In this document: one piece after another, positions 1 through 7,785 of the stretch
Numbering within the stretch: position 1 is the stretch's first letter
Layout of the letters: each line of letters begins with the position of its first letter
DNA from: PALSA-612 sp964595575
GTDB taxonomy: Bacteria > Actinomycetota > Thermoleophilia > Gaiellales > Gaiellaceae
DNA: 28,594 nt
NCBI GenBank assembly: GCA_964595575.1
Contig: CAZQRA010000034.1
Location: 1-28,594, forward strand
Direction of reading: 5' to 3'
The notes under the pieces: generated by a model
The model's database searches: none
What the model was told of the DNA's origin: nothing
The model's input: only the letters and a program-made list of their open reading frames with translations
Translations under genes and position numbers: made by a program

Positions 1-1400
1 ACACCGCCCTGCGCATCCCCCTCCCGGCGGGCGACGGCCGGCCTGGAGGCGACCTCATCGCCGAGGTGCAGCAGCACCTGGGCGACGATCGGGTACGGGC
101 GGTGGCCATGGACTCGACCGACGGCCTGGCCCGGGGGTTGGACGTGATCGATACCGGCCAGCCCATCACCGTGCCGGTGGGCGAGGTGACCCTGGGAAGG
201 CTGTGGAACGTGATCGGCCAGCCCATCGACAAGAAGCCGCCCGCTCCCGAGGACGCCGAGCGCTGGCCCATTCACCGCGACCCGCCCAGCTTCCAGGAGC
301 TTTCCCCCAAGCTGGAGATCTTCGAGACCGGGCTCAAGGTGGTGGACCTCATTGCTCCCTTCGTCAAGGGGGGCAAGGTGGGCCTGTTCGGCGGGGCCGG
401 CTTGGGAAAGACGGTGCTCATCCAGGAGCTCATCCACAACGTGGCCATGGAGCACGGGGGCGTGTCCGTGTTCGCGGGGGTGGGCGAGCGGACGCGGGAG
501 GGGAACGACCTCTGGCTGGAGATGACCGAGTCGGGGGTGATCGACCGGGTCGCCCTCGTCTACGGGCAGATGAACGAGCCGCCGGGGGCGCGGCTCCGGG
601 TGGGCCTCTCCGGCCTCACCATGGCCGAGTACTTCCGCGACCAGGGCCAGGACGTGCTCCTCTTCATCGACAACATCTTCCGCTTCGTCCAGGCCGGCTC
701 GGAGGTGTCCGCCCTGCTTGGGCGGATGCCGAGCGCGGTGGGCTACCAACCAACCTTGGCCAGCGAGATGGGGCAGCTCCAGGAGCGGATCACCTCCACG
801 CGGACGGGGTCGGTGACCTCGGTGCAGGCGATCTACGTCCCCGCCGACGACCTCACCGACCCGGCGCCGGCCAACACCTTCGCCCACCTGGACGCCTTCA
901 TCGTGCTGGCCCGCCCCATCGCCGAGAAGGGGATCTACCCGGCCATCGATCCCCTCGACTCCTTCTCCCGGGCCCTCCAGCCGGGCATCGTCTCCGACGA
1001 GCACTACGAGACGGCGACCCGCGTCCAGGAGATCCTCCAGCGCTACAAGGACCTCCAGGACATCATCGCCATTCTGGGCATGGACGAGCTATCCGACGAG
1101 GACAAGTTGACCGTGCAGCGGGCCCGCAAGATCGAGCGCTTCCTGTCCCAGCCCATGTTCGTGGCGGCGCCCTTCACCGCCCGGCCCGGCGTGTACGTCA
1201 AGCTGGAGGACACGGTGCGCGGCTTCCGCGAGATCGTGGAGGGGAAGCACGACGATCTTCCCGAGCAGGCCTTCTACATGGTGGGGACGATCGAGGAGGC
1301 CCAGAAGCAGGCCCGTGGCTCGGTCACCCTGCCGGTGGAGAGCGGGGCGGAGGCGACCGAGGGCGAGGCCGAGGCCGAGCCGGCCGGCGCCGCCGCCTGA
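1..1400 (+). CDS. atpD: ATP synthase F1 subunit beta (5' end cut by window edge)
   Basis: Catalytic beta subunit of the F1 sector of the F-type ATP synthase; it makes ATP at the inner face of the cytoplasmic membrane. The reading frame is already open at base 3 and the first residues (TALRIP, then LIAEVQQHLGDD) match the start of the beta barrel, so roughly the first 20-30 residues lie outside the window and the ATG at 66 is internal. Visible motifs are the P-loop GGAGLGKT (around 390-413), the Walker B stretch LLFIDNIFRF and the conserved SALLGRMPSAVGYQPTL segment. The C-terminus carries an Ala/Glu-rich tail after the usual end. It ends 3 nt before atpC, so the two are cotranscribed and probably translationally coupled. 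Confidence 0.97.
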   Translation, partial: TALRIPLPAGDGRPGGDLIAEVQQHLGDDRVRAVAMDSTDGLARGLDVIDTGQPITVPVGEVTLGRLWNVIGQPIDKKPPAPEDAERWPIHRDPPSFQELSPKLEIFETGLKVVDLIAPFVKGGKVGLFGGAGLGKTVLIQELIHNVAMEHGGVSVFAGVGERTREGNDLWLEMTESGVIDRVALVYGQMNEPPGARLRVGLSGLTMAEYFRDQGQDVLLFIDNIFRFVQAGSEVSALLGRMPSAVGYQPTLASEMGQLQERITSTRTGSVTSVQAIYVPADDLTDPAPANTFAHLDAFIVLARPIAEKGIYPAIDPLDSFSRALQPGIVSDEHYETATRVQEILQRYKDLQDIIAILGMDELSDEDKLTVQRARKIERFLSQPMFVAAPFTARPGVYVKLEDTVRGFREIVEGKHDDLPEQAFYMVGTIEEAQKQARGSVTLPVESGAEATEGEAEAEPAGAAA

Positions 1401-1403
1401 GCG

Positions 1404-1835
1404 GTGGCCGAGGGGCGCAAGAAGTTCGAGGTCTCCCTCGTCACCCCGGAAGGGGCGGCGTTCGAGGGCCTGTGCGAGATGCTCATCGTGCCGGGAGCCG
1501 ACGGCGAGATCGGCATCCTCGCCCGTCACGCTCCCCTCGTTGCCATGCTCAAGGCGGGCTCGACCCGTCTCCACCTCGGCGACGGGGAGGTGGTCGAGTA
1601 CGCCACCGGGCCCGGCTTCTTCAAGGTCGAGCAGGATCGGGCCATTGCCCTCGTGGACGACGCGGTGGACGCCCGCCAGATCGACGTGGAGCGGGCCCAG
1701 CGCCAGCTCGAGGAGGCCAAGGCCGAGCTGGCTCGGGTGGAGGCGGGGGAGTCGGAGGCAGATCGCTGGCAGCTCGAGCAGCGCATCCGCCATGCCCAGA
1801 ACCAGCTCGCGGTCGCTCGCGGCCCGGAGTCGTAG
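1404..1835 (+). CDS. atpC: ATP synthase F1 subunit epsilon
   Basis: Epsilon subunit of the F1 central stalk, which links rotor and catalytic head and can inhibit ATP hydrolysis. The 143-residue product has the N-terminal beta-sandwich (FEVSLVTPEGAAFEG, then PGADGEIGILARHAPLVAMLKAG), followed by a charged helical C-terminal part rich in Glu, Ala and Arg (about residues 88-140), as in the family. The start is a GTG 3 nt after the atpD stop with no clear Shine-Dalgarno sequence, so translation is probably coupled to atpD. It is the last gene of the atp operon; the next gene, metH, follows after a 250-nt gap. Confidence 0.95.
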   Translation: MAEGRKKFEVSLVTPEGAAFEGLCEMLIVPGADGEIGILARHAPLVAMLKAGSTRLHLGDGEVVEYATGPGFFKVEQDRAIALVDDAVDARQIDVERAQRQLEEAKAELARVEAGESEADRWQLEQRIRHAQNQLAVARGPES

Positions 1836-1850
1836 CGTCTCCGCGCCGGC

Positions 1851-1870
1851 TCTGCGACATCTCTGCGACA
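1851..1870 (+). repeat. Two tandem 9-bp repeats in the atpC-metH gap
   Basis: TCTGCGACA occurs at 1851-1859 and again at 1862-1870, a period of 11 bp. The related decamer TCTCTGCGAC recurs on the minus strand at 19021-19030, where it again lies upstream of the 24-bp dispersed repeat. This suggests it is the left part of the same repeated element. Confidence 0.6.
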
Positions 1871-1899
1871 GCCGCACCGACACTCCTGCGCTTGCGGCG

Positions 1900-1923
1900 A
1901 GGGACTGTCCCTCGGCCATGTCC
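1900..1923 (+). repeat. 24-bp dispersed repeat, copy 1
   Basis: The 24 bases at 1900-1923 (starting AGGGACTGTCCCT, ending GGCCATGTCC) are found exactly, in inverse orientation, at 18944-18967. The first 13 bases are themselves a palindrome (AGGGAC-T-GTCCCT). The copy lies in the atpC-metH gap. Function unknown; it could be a REP-like element, a protein-binding site or the end of a decayed mobile element. Confidence 0.75.
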
Positions 1924-1948
1924 CTCGCGGCCAGTTCGGCCTGGCTGC

Positions 1949-1954
1949 TAGCCT
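1949..1954 (+). promoter_or_regulatory. Possible -10 element for metH
   Basis: TAGCCT fits the actinobacterial -10 pattern TANNNT and would start transcription near 1960, just before the structured leader. No convincing -35 box is seen, so this is a weak call. Confidence 0.3.
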
Positions 1955-1960
1955 TGGCTC

Positions 1961-2085
1961 ACCTGGACAGCTTTGTGGCGGCTTGGCGACCAGGCTAAAA
2001 AACGCCTAAAGAGCCCGCGAGCCATGGCTCCCGAGGTCTTTAGGCGGGAGCCCCAGGGAGAAGGCCGCCGCTCGCGGGGAGGACG
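1961..2085 (+). promoter_or_regulatory. Structured metH 5' leader, candidate cis-regulatory RNA
   Basis: About 125 nt before the metH start contain several pairings. CCTGG (1962-1966) can pair with CCAGG (1990-1994). CGCCTAAAGA (2003-2012) pairs perfectly with TCTTTAGGCG (2037-2046) around the palindrome GAGCCATGGCTC (2019-2030). An alternative perfect 8-bp stem pairs GGCTCCCG (2026-2033) with CGGGAGCC (2045-2052); it excludes the 10-bp stem because both use bases 2045-2046 and the 2037-2046 arm falls in its loop. The Shine-Dalgarno GGGGAGG (2075-2081) lies just downstream. I do not recognise the conserved core of SAM, SAH, THF or cobalamin riboswitches. Switching stems before a methionine synthase gene suggest ligand-controlled expression; this is inference. 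Confidence 0.4.
1997..2046 (-). terminator. Intrinsic terminator shape on the minus strand
   Basis: Read on the minus strand, the perfect 10-bp inverted repeat 2003-2012/2037-2046 is followed at once by six T (complement of A1997-A2002), the form of a Rho-independent terminator. No minus-strand gene precedes it, so it would end antisense or small RNA transcription. It may instead be a by-product of the plus-strand leader structure. Confidence 0.4.
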
Positions 2086-5000
2086 ATGAGCGCACGGGAG
2101 ACGCTGGCAACCATCCTCAAGGAGCGCATCGCCGTCTTGGACGGGGCCTGGGGCGTTGTCTTGCAAGGACACGGCCTCACCGAGGAGGACTTCCGCGGCC
2201 TCCGCTTCCGCGACCACCCCAAAGAGGTTAAAGGCGACCCCGATCTCCTCACCCTCACCAGGCCCGACCTCGTGTCCTCGCTCCACCACGCCTACCTCCA
2301 GGCAGGCGCCGACATCACCACCACCAACACCTTCACCGCCACCCGCATCGGCCAGGCCGACTACGGGCTGGAGGGGGCGGTACGGGACATGAACCTGGAG
2401 GCCGCCCGTTTGGCCCGGGCTGCCGCCGACGAGTGGACGAGGAGAACGCCGGAGAAGCCTCGGTTCGTGGCCGGCTCGGTGGGCCCCCTCAACGTCACCC
2501 TCTCCCTGTCGCCGCGGGTGGACGATCCCGCCTACCGCACCCACACCTTCGACGAGGTGCGGGACGCCTACGCCGAGCAGATCCGGGCGCTCGTCGAGGG
2601 CGGGGTCGATCTCCTCCTGGTCGAGACCGTCTTCGACACCCTGAACTGCAAAGCGGCGATCGCTGCCGCCATGGAGGAGGCTCCCGACATCCCCCTGTGG
2701 ATCTCGATGACGGCGGTCGACCTCTCCGGCCGCACGCTCTCCGGCCAGACCGTGGAGGCCTTCTGGATCTCGATCGAGCATGCCCAGCCGCTCATCGTGG
2801 GCATCAACTGCGCCCTGGGGGCGAGGGAGATGCGGCCCTTCGTGGAGGAGCTCTCCCGGGTGGCGACTACGTTCGTCTCCTGCCATCCCAACGCGGGTCT
2901 TCCCAACGCCTTCGGCGGGCACGACGAGCGGCCCGAGGATACGAGTCGCTTCCTCCGGGAGCTGGCGGAGGACGGGCTGGTCAACGTGGTGGGAGGCTGC
3001 TGCGGCACCACCCCTGCCCACATCGAGGCCATCTCGGCGGCGGTCAAGGGGATTCCTCCTCGGCGGGTGCCCCAGACGGAGCGCCGCTCCTCGTTCGCCG
3101 GACTGGAGCCGTTCGTGATCGGTCCCGACACAGGCTTCGTGGTCGTCGGCGAGCGCACCAACGTGACCGGCTCGGCCCGCTTTCGGCGGCTGATCGAGGC
3201 GGGCGACTACCAGGGGGCGCTGCAGGTGGCGATCGAGCAGGTCGAGGGCGGCGCCAACCTCCTGGACGTGAACATGGACGCCGACCTCCTCGACTCCAAG
3301 GAGGCGATGACCACCTTCCTCAACCTCCTCGCCACCGAGCCCACGGTGGCGCGCCTGCCCATCATGGTCGATAGCTCCCGGTTCGAGGTGCTGGAGGCGG
3401 GACTCAAGTGCCTCCAGGGCAAGGGTATCGCCAACTCCCTGAGCCTCAAGGAGGGGGAGGAGGCGTTCCTGGCCCAGGCTCGGCGGGCCCGTCGCCTGGG
3501 GGCGGCCGTCCTGGTCATGGCCTTCGACGAGGAGGGACAGGCCGAGACGGTGGAGCGCAAGGTGGCGATCTGCGAGCGGGCCTACCGGCTCCTCGTCGAG
3601 GAGGCGGGCTTTCCGCCCGAGGACATCGTGTTCGACCCCAACATCCTCGCCATCGGCACAGGCATCGAGGAGCACAACGAGTTCGCCAAGGCCTTCATCG
3701 AGGCGACCCGGCTCATCAAGGAGCGCTGCCCTGGGGCCAAGGTGTCGGGGGGGATCTCCAACCTCTCCTTCGCCTTCCGGGGCTCCGACCACGTCCGGGA
3801 GGCCATCCACTCCGCCTTCCTCTACCACGCCATCCAGGCCGGCCTGGACATGGGCATCGTCAACGCGGGCCAGCTCGTCGTGTACGAGGACATCGAGCCC
3901 GAGCTGCTCGAGCTGGTCGAGGACCTGATCTTCAACCGTCGGCCCGACGCCACCGAGCGGCTGCTCGAGTACGCCCAGCGCTCCCAAGGGGCGGGGCGAC
4001 GCCGGGAGCGCGACCTTTCCTGGCGCGAGCAGCCGGTGGAGAAGCGCCTGGAGCACGCCCTCGTCCACGGCGTCAGCGAGTTCATCGAGGAGGACGTGGA
4101 GGAGGCGCGCAGGCGCTACCCCCGCCCCTTGGACGTGATCGAGGGGCCGCTCATGGCCGGGATGCAGGTGGTGGGCGACCTCTTCGGCGCGGGCAAGATG
4201 TTCCTGCCCCAGGTCGTGAAGAGCGCCCGGGCCATGAAGCGGGCGGTCGCCTACCTGGAGCCGTTCATGCAGGCAGAGCGGGATCGCTCCCCCGACGGCG
4301 CCCAGGGCCGGGGCACCATCGTCCTGGCCACGGTCAAGGGGGACGTGCACGACATCGGCAAGAACATCGTGGGGGTAGTGCTCGGCTGCAACGGCTACGA
4401 GGTCGTCGACCTCGGCGTCATGGTCCCGGTGGAGCGCATCCTGGCGGCGGTGGAGGAGACTGGGGCGGACGTGGTGGGGTTGTCGGGGCTCATCACCCCC
4501 TCGCTGGACGAGATGGTCAACGTCGCCCGGGAGATGGAGCGGCGGGGTTTGCGCCTACCCCTCCTCATCGGCGGCGCCACCACCTCGAAGCAGCACACGG
4601 CGGTGAAGATCGCGCCCGAGTACTCGGGGCCCACCGTCCACGTCCTCGACGCCTCCCGTGTGGTGGGGGTGGTGTCCGACCTCCTCGACCCCGAGCGCCG
4701 AGCCGTGCTTGAGCGGGAGAACGAGGCCCTCCAGGAGCGGCTCCGTCGCCAGTACGCCGACCGAGGGGCAAAGACCCTGCTCCCGCTCCAGGAGGCGCGG
4801 GCCCGGCGCCACGTCGTCCCCTTCGACAACCTTCCTCGTCCCCCCTTCCTGGGCGCCCGCCTGGTGGAGGTGGAGGTCGAGACCCTGCGCCGCTACATCG
4901 ACTGGACCTTCTTCTTCCACGCCTGGGAGATCAAGGGGCGGTTCCCGGGCGTGCTGGAGAAGCCCGCCGCCCGGGAGCTGTACGAGGACGCCCTCGCCCT

Positions 5001-5727
5001 CCTAGAGGAGATCGCCCGCGAGGGGTGGCTCGAGCCCCGGGGCATCTACGGGTTCTGGCCCGCTCGCGGCGAGGGCGACGACGTCCTCGTGGAGGGGGGC
5101 GAGCGCTTCTTCTTCCTCCGCCAGCAGGCAGACCACGGCGACTCTCGGCCCAACCGCTGCCTGGCTGACTACGTCGCCCCCGCGGGGGACCACCTGGGCG
5201 CCTTTGCGGTCTCGATCCACGGGGCCGATGATCTCGCCCGACGCTTTCAGGCCGAGCACGACGACTATCGGGCGATCATGGTCAAGGCCCTGGCCGACCG
5301 ACTGGCGGAGGCCTTCGCCGAGTACCTCCACGAGCGGGCCCGGCGCGAGTGGTACGACCCGGGGGAGCGGCTCGACCCCGAGGAGCTCATCGAGGAGCGC
5401 TACCGCGGCATCCGGCCCGCCTTCGGCTACCCCGCCTGCCCGGACCACTCGGAGAAGCGGGCCCTCTTCCGCCTGCTCGGAGCCGAGGAGGCGGGGATGG
5501 AGCTCACCGAGACCTGCGCCACCCTGCCGGCGGCCAGCGTGAGCGGCCTCTACTTCCACCATCCCCAGGCTCGCTACTTCTCGGTCGGGCGCCTCGGCCG
5601 CGACCAGGTGGCGGACTACGCCGCCCGCAAGGGCGTCCCCGTCGCTGAGGCGGAGCGCTGGCTTCGGCCCTCGCTGGCCTACGAGCCGGAGGAAGCGGAC
5701 GCCCTGCCCTCTCCGGCCCCTCGGTAG
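2086..5727 (+). CDS. metH: Cobalamin-dependent methionine synthase
   Basis: Cytoplasmic enzyme that moves the methyl group of 5-methyltetrahydrofolate via methylcobalamin to homocysteine, giving methionine. The 1213-residue product is full length for the family (about 1230 in E. coli) and holds all four modules. The homocysteine domain (about 1-320) has the zinc cysteines C242 (in NCALGA) and C305/C306 (in GGCCGTT). The pterin domain (about 340-610) has GERTNVTGS and NLLDVNMD. The cobalamin cap and binding domain has D753-V-H755-D-I-G758, with H755 as the expected lower cobalt ligand. The SAM-dependent reactivation domain (about 890-1205) has RPAFGYPACPDH and LPAASVSGLYF. The start ATG has a good Shine-Dalgarno sequence, GGGGAGG. 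It sits alone behind a structured leader and is functionally tied to ahcY and mtnA downstream. Confidence 0.98.
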   Translation: MSARETLATILKERIAVLDGAWGVVLQGHGLTEEDFRGLRFRDHPKEVKGDPDLLTLTRPDLVSSLHHAYLQAGADITTTNTFTATRIGQADYGLEGAVRDMNLEAARLARAAADEWTRRTPEKPRFVAGSVGPLNVTLSLSPRVDDPAYRTHTFDEVRDAYAEQIRALVEGGVDLLLVETVFDTLNCKAAIAAAMEEAPDIPLWISMTAVDLSGRTLSGQTVEAFWISIEHAQPLIVGINCALGAREMRPFVEELSRVATTFVSCHPNAGLPNAFGGHDERPEDTSRFLRELAEDGLVNVVGGCCGTTPAHIEAISAAVKGIPPRRVPQTERRSSFAGLEPFVIGPDTGFVVVGERTNVTGSARFRRLIEAGDYQGALQVAIEQVEGGANLLDVNMDADLLDSKEAMTTFLNLLATEPTVARLPIMVDSSRFEVLEAGLKCLQGKGIANSLSLKEGEEAFLAQARRARRLGAAVLVMAFDEEGQAETVERKVAICERAYRLLVEEAGFPPEDIVFDPNILAIGTGIEEHNEFAKAFIEATRLIKERCPGAKVSGGISNLSFAFRGSDHVREAIHSAFLYHAIQAGLDMGIVNAGQLVVYEDIEPELLELVEDLIFNRRPDATERLLEYAQRSQGAGRRRERDLSWREQPVEKRLEHALVHGVSEFIEEDVEEARRRYPRPLDVIEGPLMAGMQVVGDLFGAGKMFLPQVVKSARAMKRAVAYLEPFMQAERDRSPDGAQGRGTIVLATVKGDVHDIGKNIVGVVLGCNGYEVVDLGVMVPVERILAAVEETGADVVGLSGLITPSLDEMVNVAREMERRGLRLPLLIGGATTSKQHTAVKIAPEYSGPTVHVLDASRVVGVVSDLLDPERRAVLERENEALQERLRRQYADRGAKTLLPLQEARARRHVVPFDNLPRPPFLGARLVEVEVETLRRYIDWTFFFHAWEIKGRFPGVLEKPAARELYEDALALLEEIAREGWLEPRGIYGFWPARGEGDDVLVEGGERFFFLRQQADHGDSRPNRCLADYVAPAGDHLGAFAVSIHGADDLARRFQAEHDDYRAIMVKALADRLAEAFAEYLHERARREWYDPGERLDPEELIEERYRGIRPAFGYPACPDHSEKRALFRLLGAEEAGMELTETCATLPAASVSGLYFHHPQARYFSVGRLGRDQVADYAARKGVPVAEAERWLRPSLAYEPEEADALPSPAPR

Positions 5728-5737
5728 ACCCGTCCGG

Positions 5738-5743
5738 TATCCT
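5738..5743 (+). promoter_or_regulatory. Possible -10 element for the LCP gene
   Basis: TATCCT lies 11 nt after the metH stop and 50 nt before the GTG start of the LCP-family gene, fitting TANNNT. No clear -35 box is seen. Confidence 0.3.
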
Positions 5744-5793
5744 GCCCCACCGGCGTCACGCCTTCCCACCAGCTCCGGCGCCGGTCGATTCGC

Positions 5794-7776
5794 GTGCGTA
5801 CAACGCTGAAGAGGGCATACGGACGGGCTGCGTCCGCGGGAGGAGACGGGCGGCCCATCCTGCCGCCCGACGCGCTGTCCCCGGTGAGGCGCTACCGGCA
5901 GCCGCCGCCACCTGCCTCGAGCGGCTGGCGCAGGCTCGGGCGCGTGCTCCTTCTCGCCCTCGCCGCTCTGGCCATGCTGGCCACGGCCCTCGTGGGCGGT
6001 GCCTACCTCTTCTTCCACGAGAGCGTGGCAGCCGTGCGCGCCCACTCCCCCGACCTCAAGGCGGCGGAGAAGGGGCTGGGCGTGCCCCCCGCCGACAAGG
6101 CCGCCATCGCCCTCGTGATCGGCTACGACCGGCGGTTCGGGGAGGAGAGCGTCCCCTCCCGAGCCGACACCCTCATGCTCCTCCGGGCCGACCCGGAGAC
6201 GAGGTCCATCTCCATGCTCTCCTTCCCCCGAGATCTCGTGGTGGACATCCACTGCCCCGACCGCGGGGTCTTCCGCTCCAAGATCAACGCCGCCTACGCC
6301 ACCTGCGGCGCCCCCGGAGTGCTCGAGACGGTCAAGGGGTTGACCGGCCTCCCCATCAACTACCTGATCACGGTCAACTTCCGGGGCTTCAAGCGGATCG
6401 TCAACACCCTGGGCGGGGTGTGGGTCGACGTCGACCGCCGCTACTTCAACGACAACCGCGGTCTTGGGCCGGGCTTCACCTACGCCAAGATCAACCTCCT
6501 GCCCGGCTACCAGCGGCTCACGGGCGGGGCCGCCCTCGACTTCGTCCGCTACCGGCACACAGACTCCGACTTCTACCGCATCGCCCGCCAGCAGCTGTTT
6601 GTGACGGCCATGAAGGAGCAGTTCCGCAAGGCCTTCTCGCTCGACAAGGTGCCGAAGCTGGTGGGCGCCGTCACCCACAACGTCGAGATCGGGGTGGGGG
6701 GAGGAAAGAGCCTGTCGGGAGAGACGATCCTCCGGTACGCCCGCTTCGCCTACGAGCTTCCTCCCGGCCACTTCTTCCAGGCTCGGATCAGCGGCATCAC
6801 CGGCTACTCGGAGCTACGGGCCGACCCCTCCGGCCTCGAGCAGGCGGTCCAGGACTTCCTGTCGCCCGACGTCCAGGCTCCCAAGGTGGCGACGGCCGTG
6901 GCCCTGGGGAAGAAGGTGCGCTCTCCGGTGCCCAAGCCCAAGGACACCACCGTGGTCGTCCTCAACGGCAACGGCGTCCCCGGCTCGGCCGGCACCGCCG
7001 GCTACCTCCTCGCCCAGCGCGGCTACCGCGTCATCGACCCCCCTCCTGATGCCACCGGCAACGCCCCCAGCTTCGACTACCACTTCTCCGACGTCTACTT
7101 CGATCCCGCTCGGCCGGGCTCGAAGGAGGCTGCGCGGGGGCTGGCCAAGCTCCTCGCCCCCGCCAACGTCCGGCCCCTACCCTCCATCATCGCCCCCCTC
7201 TCCAACGGAGCCATGGTCACGGTGGTGGTGGGGAGCACCTTCAAGAACGCCCTCACCGCCCCTCCTCCGCCCCCCAGTCGAGAGATCGTCCGCCGACCCC
7301 CGGAGGTCGCTCCCGGCCGATCGGCGACGGAGCCCCTCCTCCGCCAGGTGAGGCACAAGGTCCCCTTCCCGCTCATGGTGCCGACCGTGATCGAGGCCAG
7401 CTCCATCCCCGATCCCGAGGTCCCCGTGCGCGCCTACCGCATCCACGATCGGCACATGGCCGTACGGCTCACCTTCCGCACCGGCGGCCGTCGCTACTGG
7501 GGGATCCAGATGACCGACTGGGCGGATGCTCCCGTCCTCGCCGAGAGGAACACCCGCCGGGTGCTGGATGGGCACCCCTTCGACCTCTACTACCGGGGGG
7601 CGAGGTTGCACATGGTCGTCCTCCGCCACCGGGGGGTCACCTACTGGGTGGTGAACTCGCTCCTCGACGAGCTCTCCAACGAGACCATGCTGGCCATCGC
7701 CAGGGGCCTTCGGCCCCTCGATCAGCCGGCCTCCGCTCCCGGCAAGGCTCGCCGCTCCAGCCCGGCCAGGAAGTAG
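5794..7776 (+). CDS. LytR-CpsA-Psr (LCP) family wall-polymer ligase with LytR_C and an extra C-terminal domain
   Basis: LCP proteins transfer lipid-linked glycopolymers such as teichoic acid, arabinogalactan or capsule to peptidoglycan outside the membrane. The 660-residue product has a cytoplasmic Arg/Pro-rich N-terminus (about 1-48), one membrane helix (about 49-74) and the LCP domain (about 100-290) with SRADTLMLLR, LSFPRDLVVDI, SKINAAYA and a GYQRLTGGAALDFVRYRH block whose Arg/Asp residues bind the polyprenyl phosphate. A LytR_C domain follows (about 388-490, VVVLNGNGVPGSAG). The last 150 residues or so (TYWVVNSLLDELSNETMLAIARGL near the end, split here by position about 625-648) form an additional region not found in standard LCP proteins; it recalls DUF4367/DUF4245-like extracytoplasmic domains, a tentative match. 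The start is GTG 5794. It heads a run of sugar genes, consistent with an envelope role. Confidence 0.9.
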   Translation: MRTTLKRAYGRAASAGGDGRPILPPDALSPVRRYRQPPPPASSGWRRLGRVLLLALAALAMLATALVGGAYLFFHESVAAVRAHSPDLKAAEKGLGVPPADKAAIALVIGYDRRFGEESVPSRADTLMLLRADPETRSISMLSFPRDLVVDIHCPDRGVFRSKINAAYATCGAPGVLETVKGLTGLPINYLITVNFRGFKRIVNTLGGVWVDVDRRYFNDNRGLGPGFTYAKINLLPGYQRLTGGAALDFVRYRHTDSDFYRIARQQLFVTAMKEQFRKAFSLDKVPKLVGAVTHNVEIGVGGGKSLSGETILRYARFAYELPPGHFFQARISGITGYSELRADPSGLEQAVQDFLSPDVQAPKVATAVALGKKVRSPVPKPKDTTVVVLNGNGVPGSAGTAGYLLAQRGYRVIDPPPDATGNAPSFDYHFSDVYFDPARPGSKEAARGLAKLLAPANVRPLPSIIAPLSNGAMVTVVVGSTFKNALTAPPPPPSREIVRRPPEVAPGRSATEPLLRQVRHKVPFPLMVPTVIEASSIPDPEVPVRAYRIHDRHMAVRLTFRTGGRRYWGIQMTDWADAPVLAERNTRRVLDGHPFDLYYRGARLHMVVLRHRGVTYWVVNSLLDELSNETMLAIARGLRPLDQPASAPGKARRSSPARK

Positions 7777-7779
7777 GCT
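7774..7779 (+). promoter_or_regulatory. Probable -10 element of a leaderless promoter for the UDP-sugar dehydrogenase
   Basis: TAGGCT lies 6 nt before ATG 7786, the spacing at which transcription starts at the start codon. Its TAG is also the stop codon of the LCP gene. Confidence 0.5.
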
Positions 7780-7785
7780 CCCGGC

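Noticed and set aside
66..68. atpD starting at ATG 66
   Set aside because: The frame upstream is open to the window edge and encodes the conserved ALRIP...LIAEV segment, so the true start lies outside the window.
1961..2085. A known SAM, SAH or cobalamin riboswitch before metH
   Set aside because: I looked for the conserved cores (the SAH GAGGAGCGCTGC core, the B12 box, S-box motifs) and found none.
1948..4350. 800-residue minus-strand open frame over metH
   Set aside because: It is antisense to a clear metH gene. Its composition (His, Leu, Gly, Asp-rich) is the usual shadow of GC-rich coding sequence.
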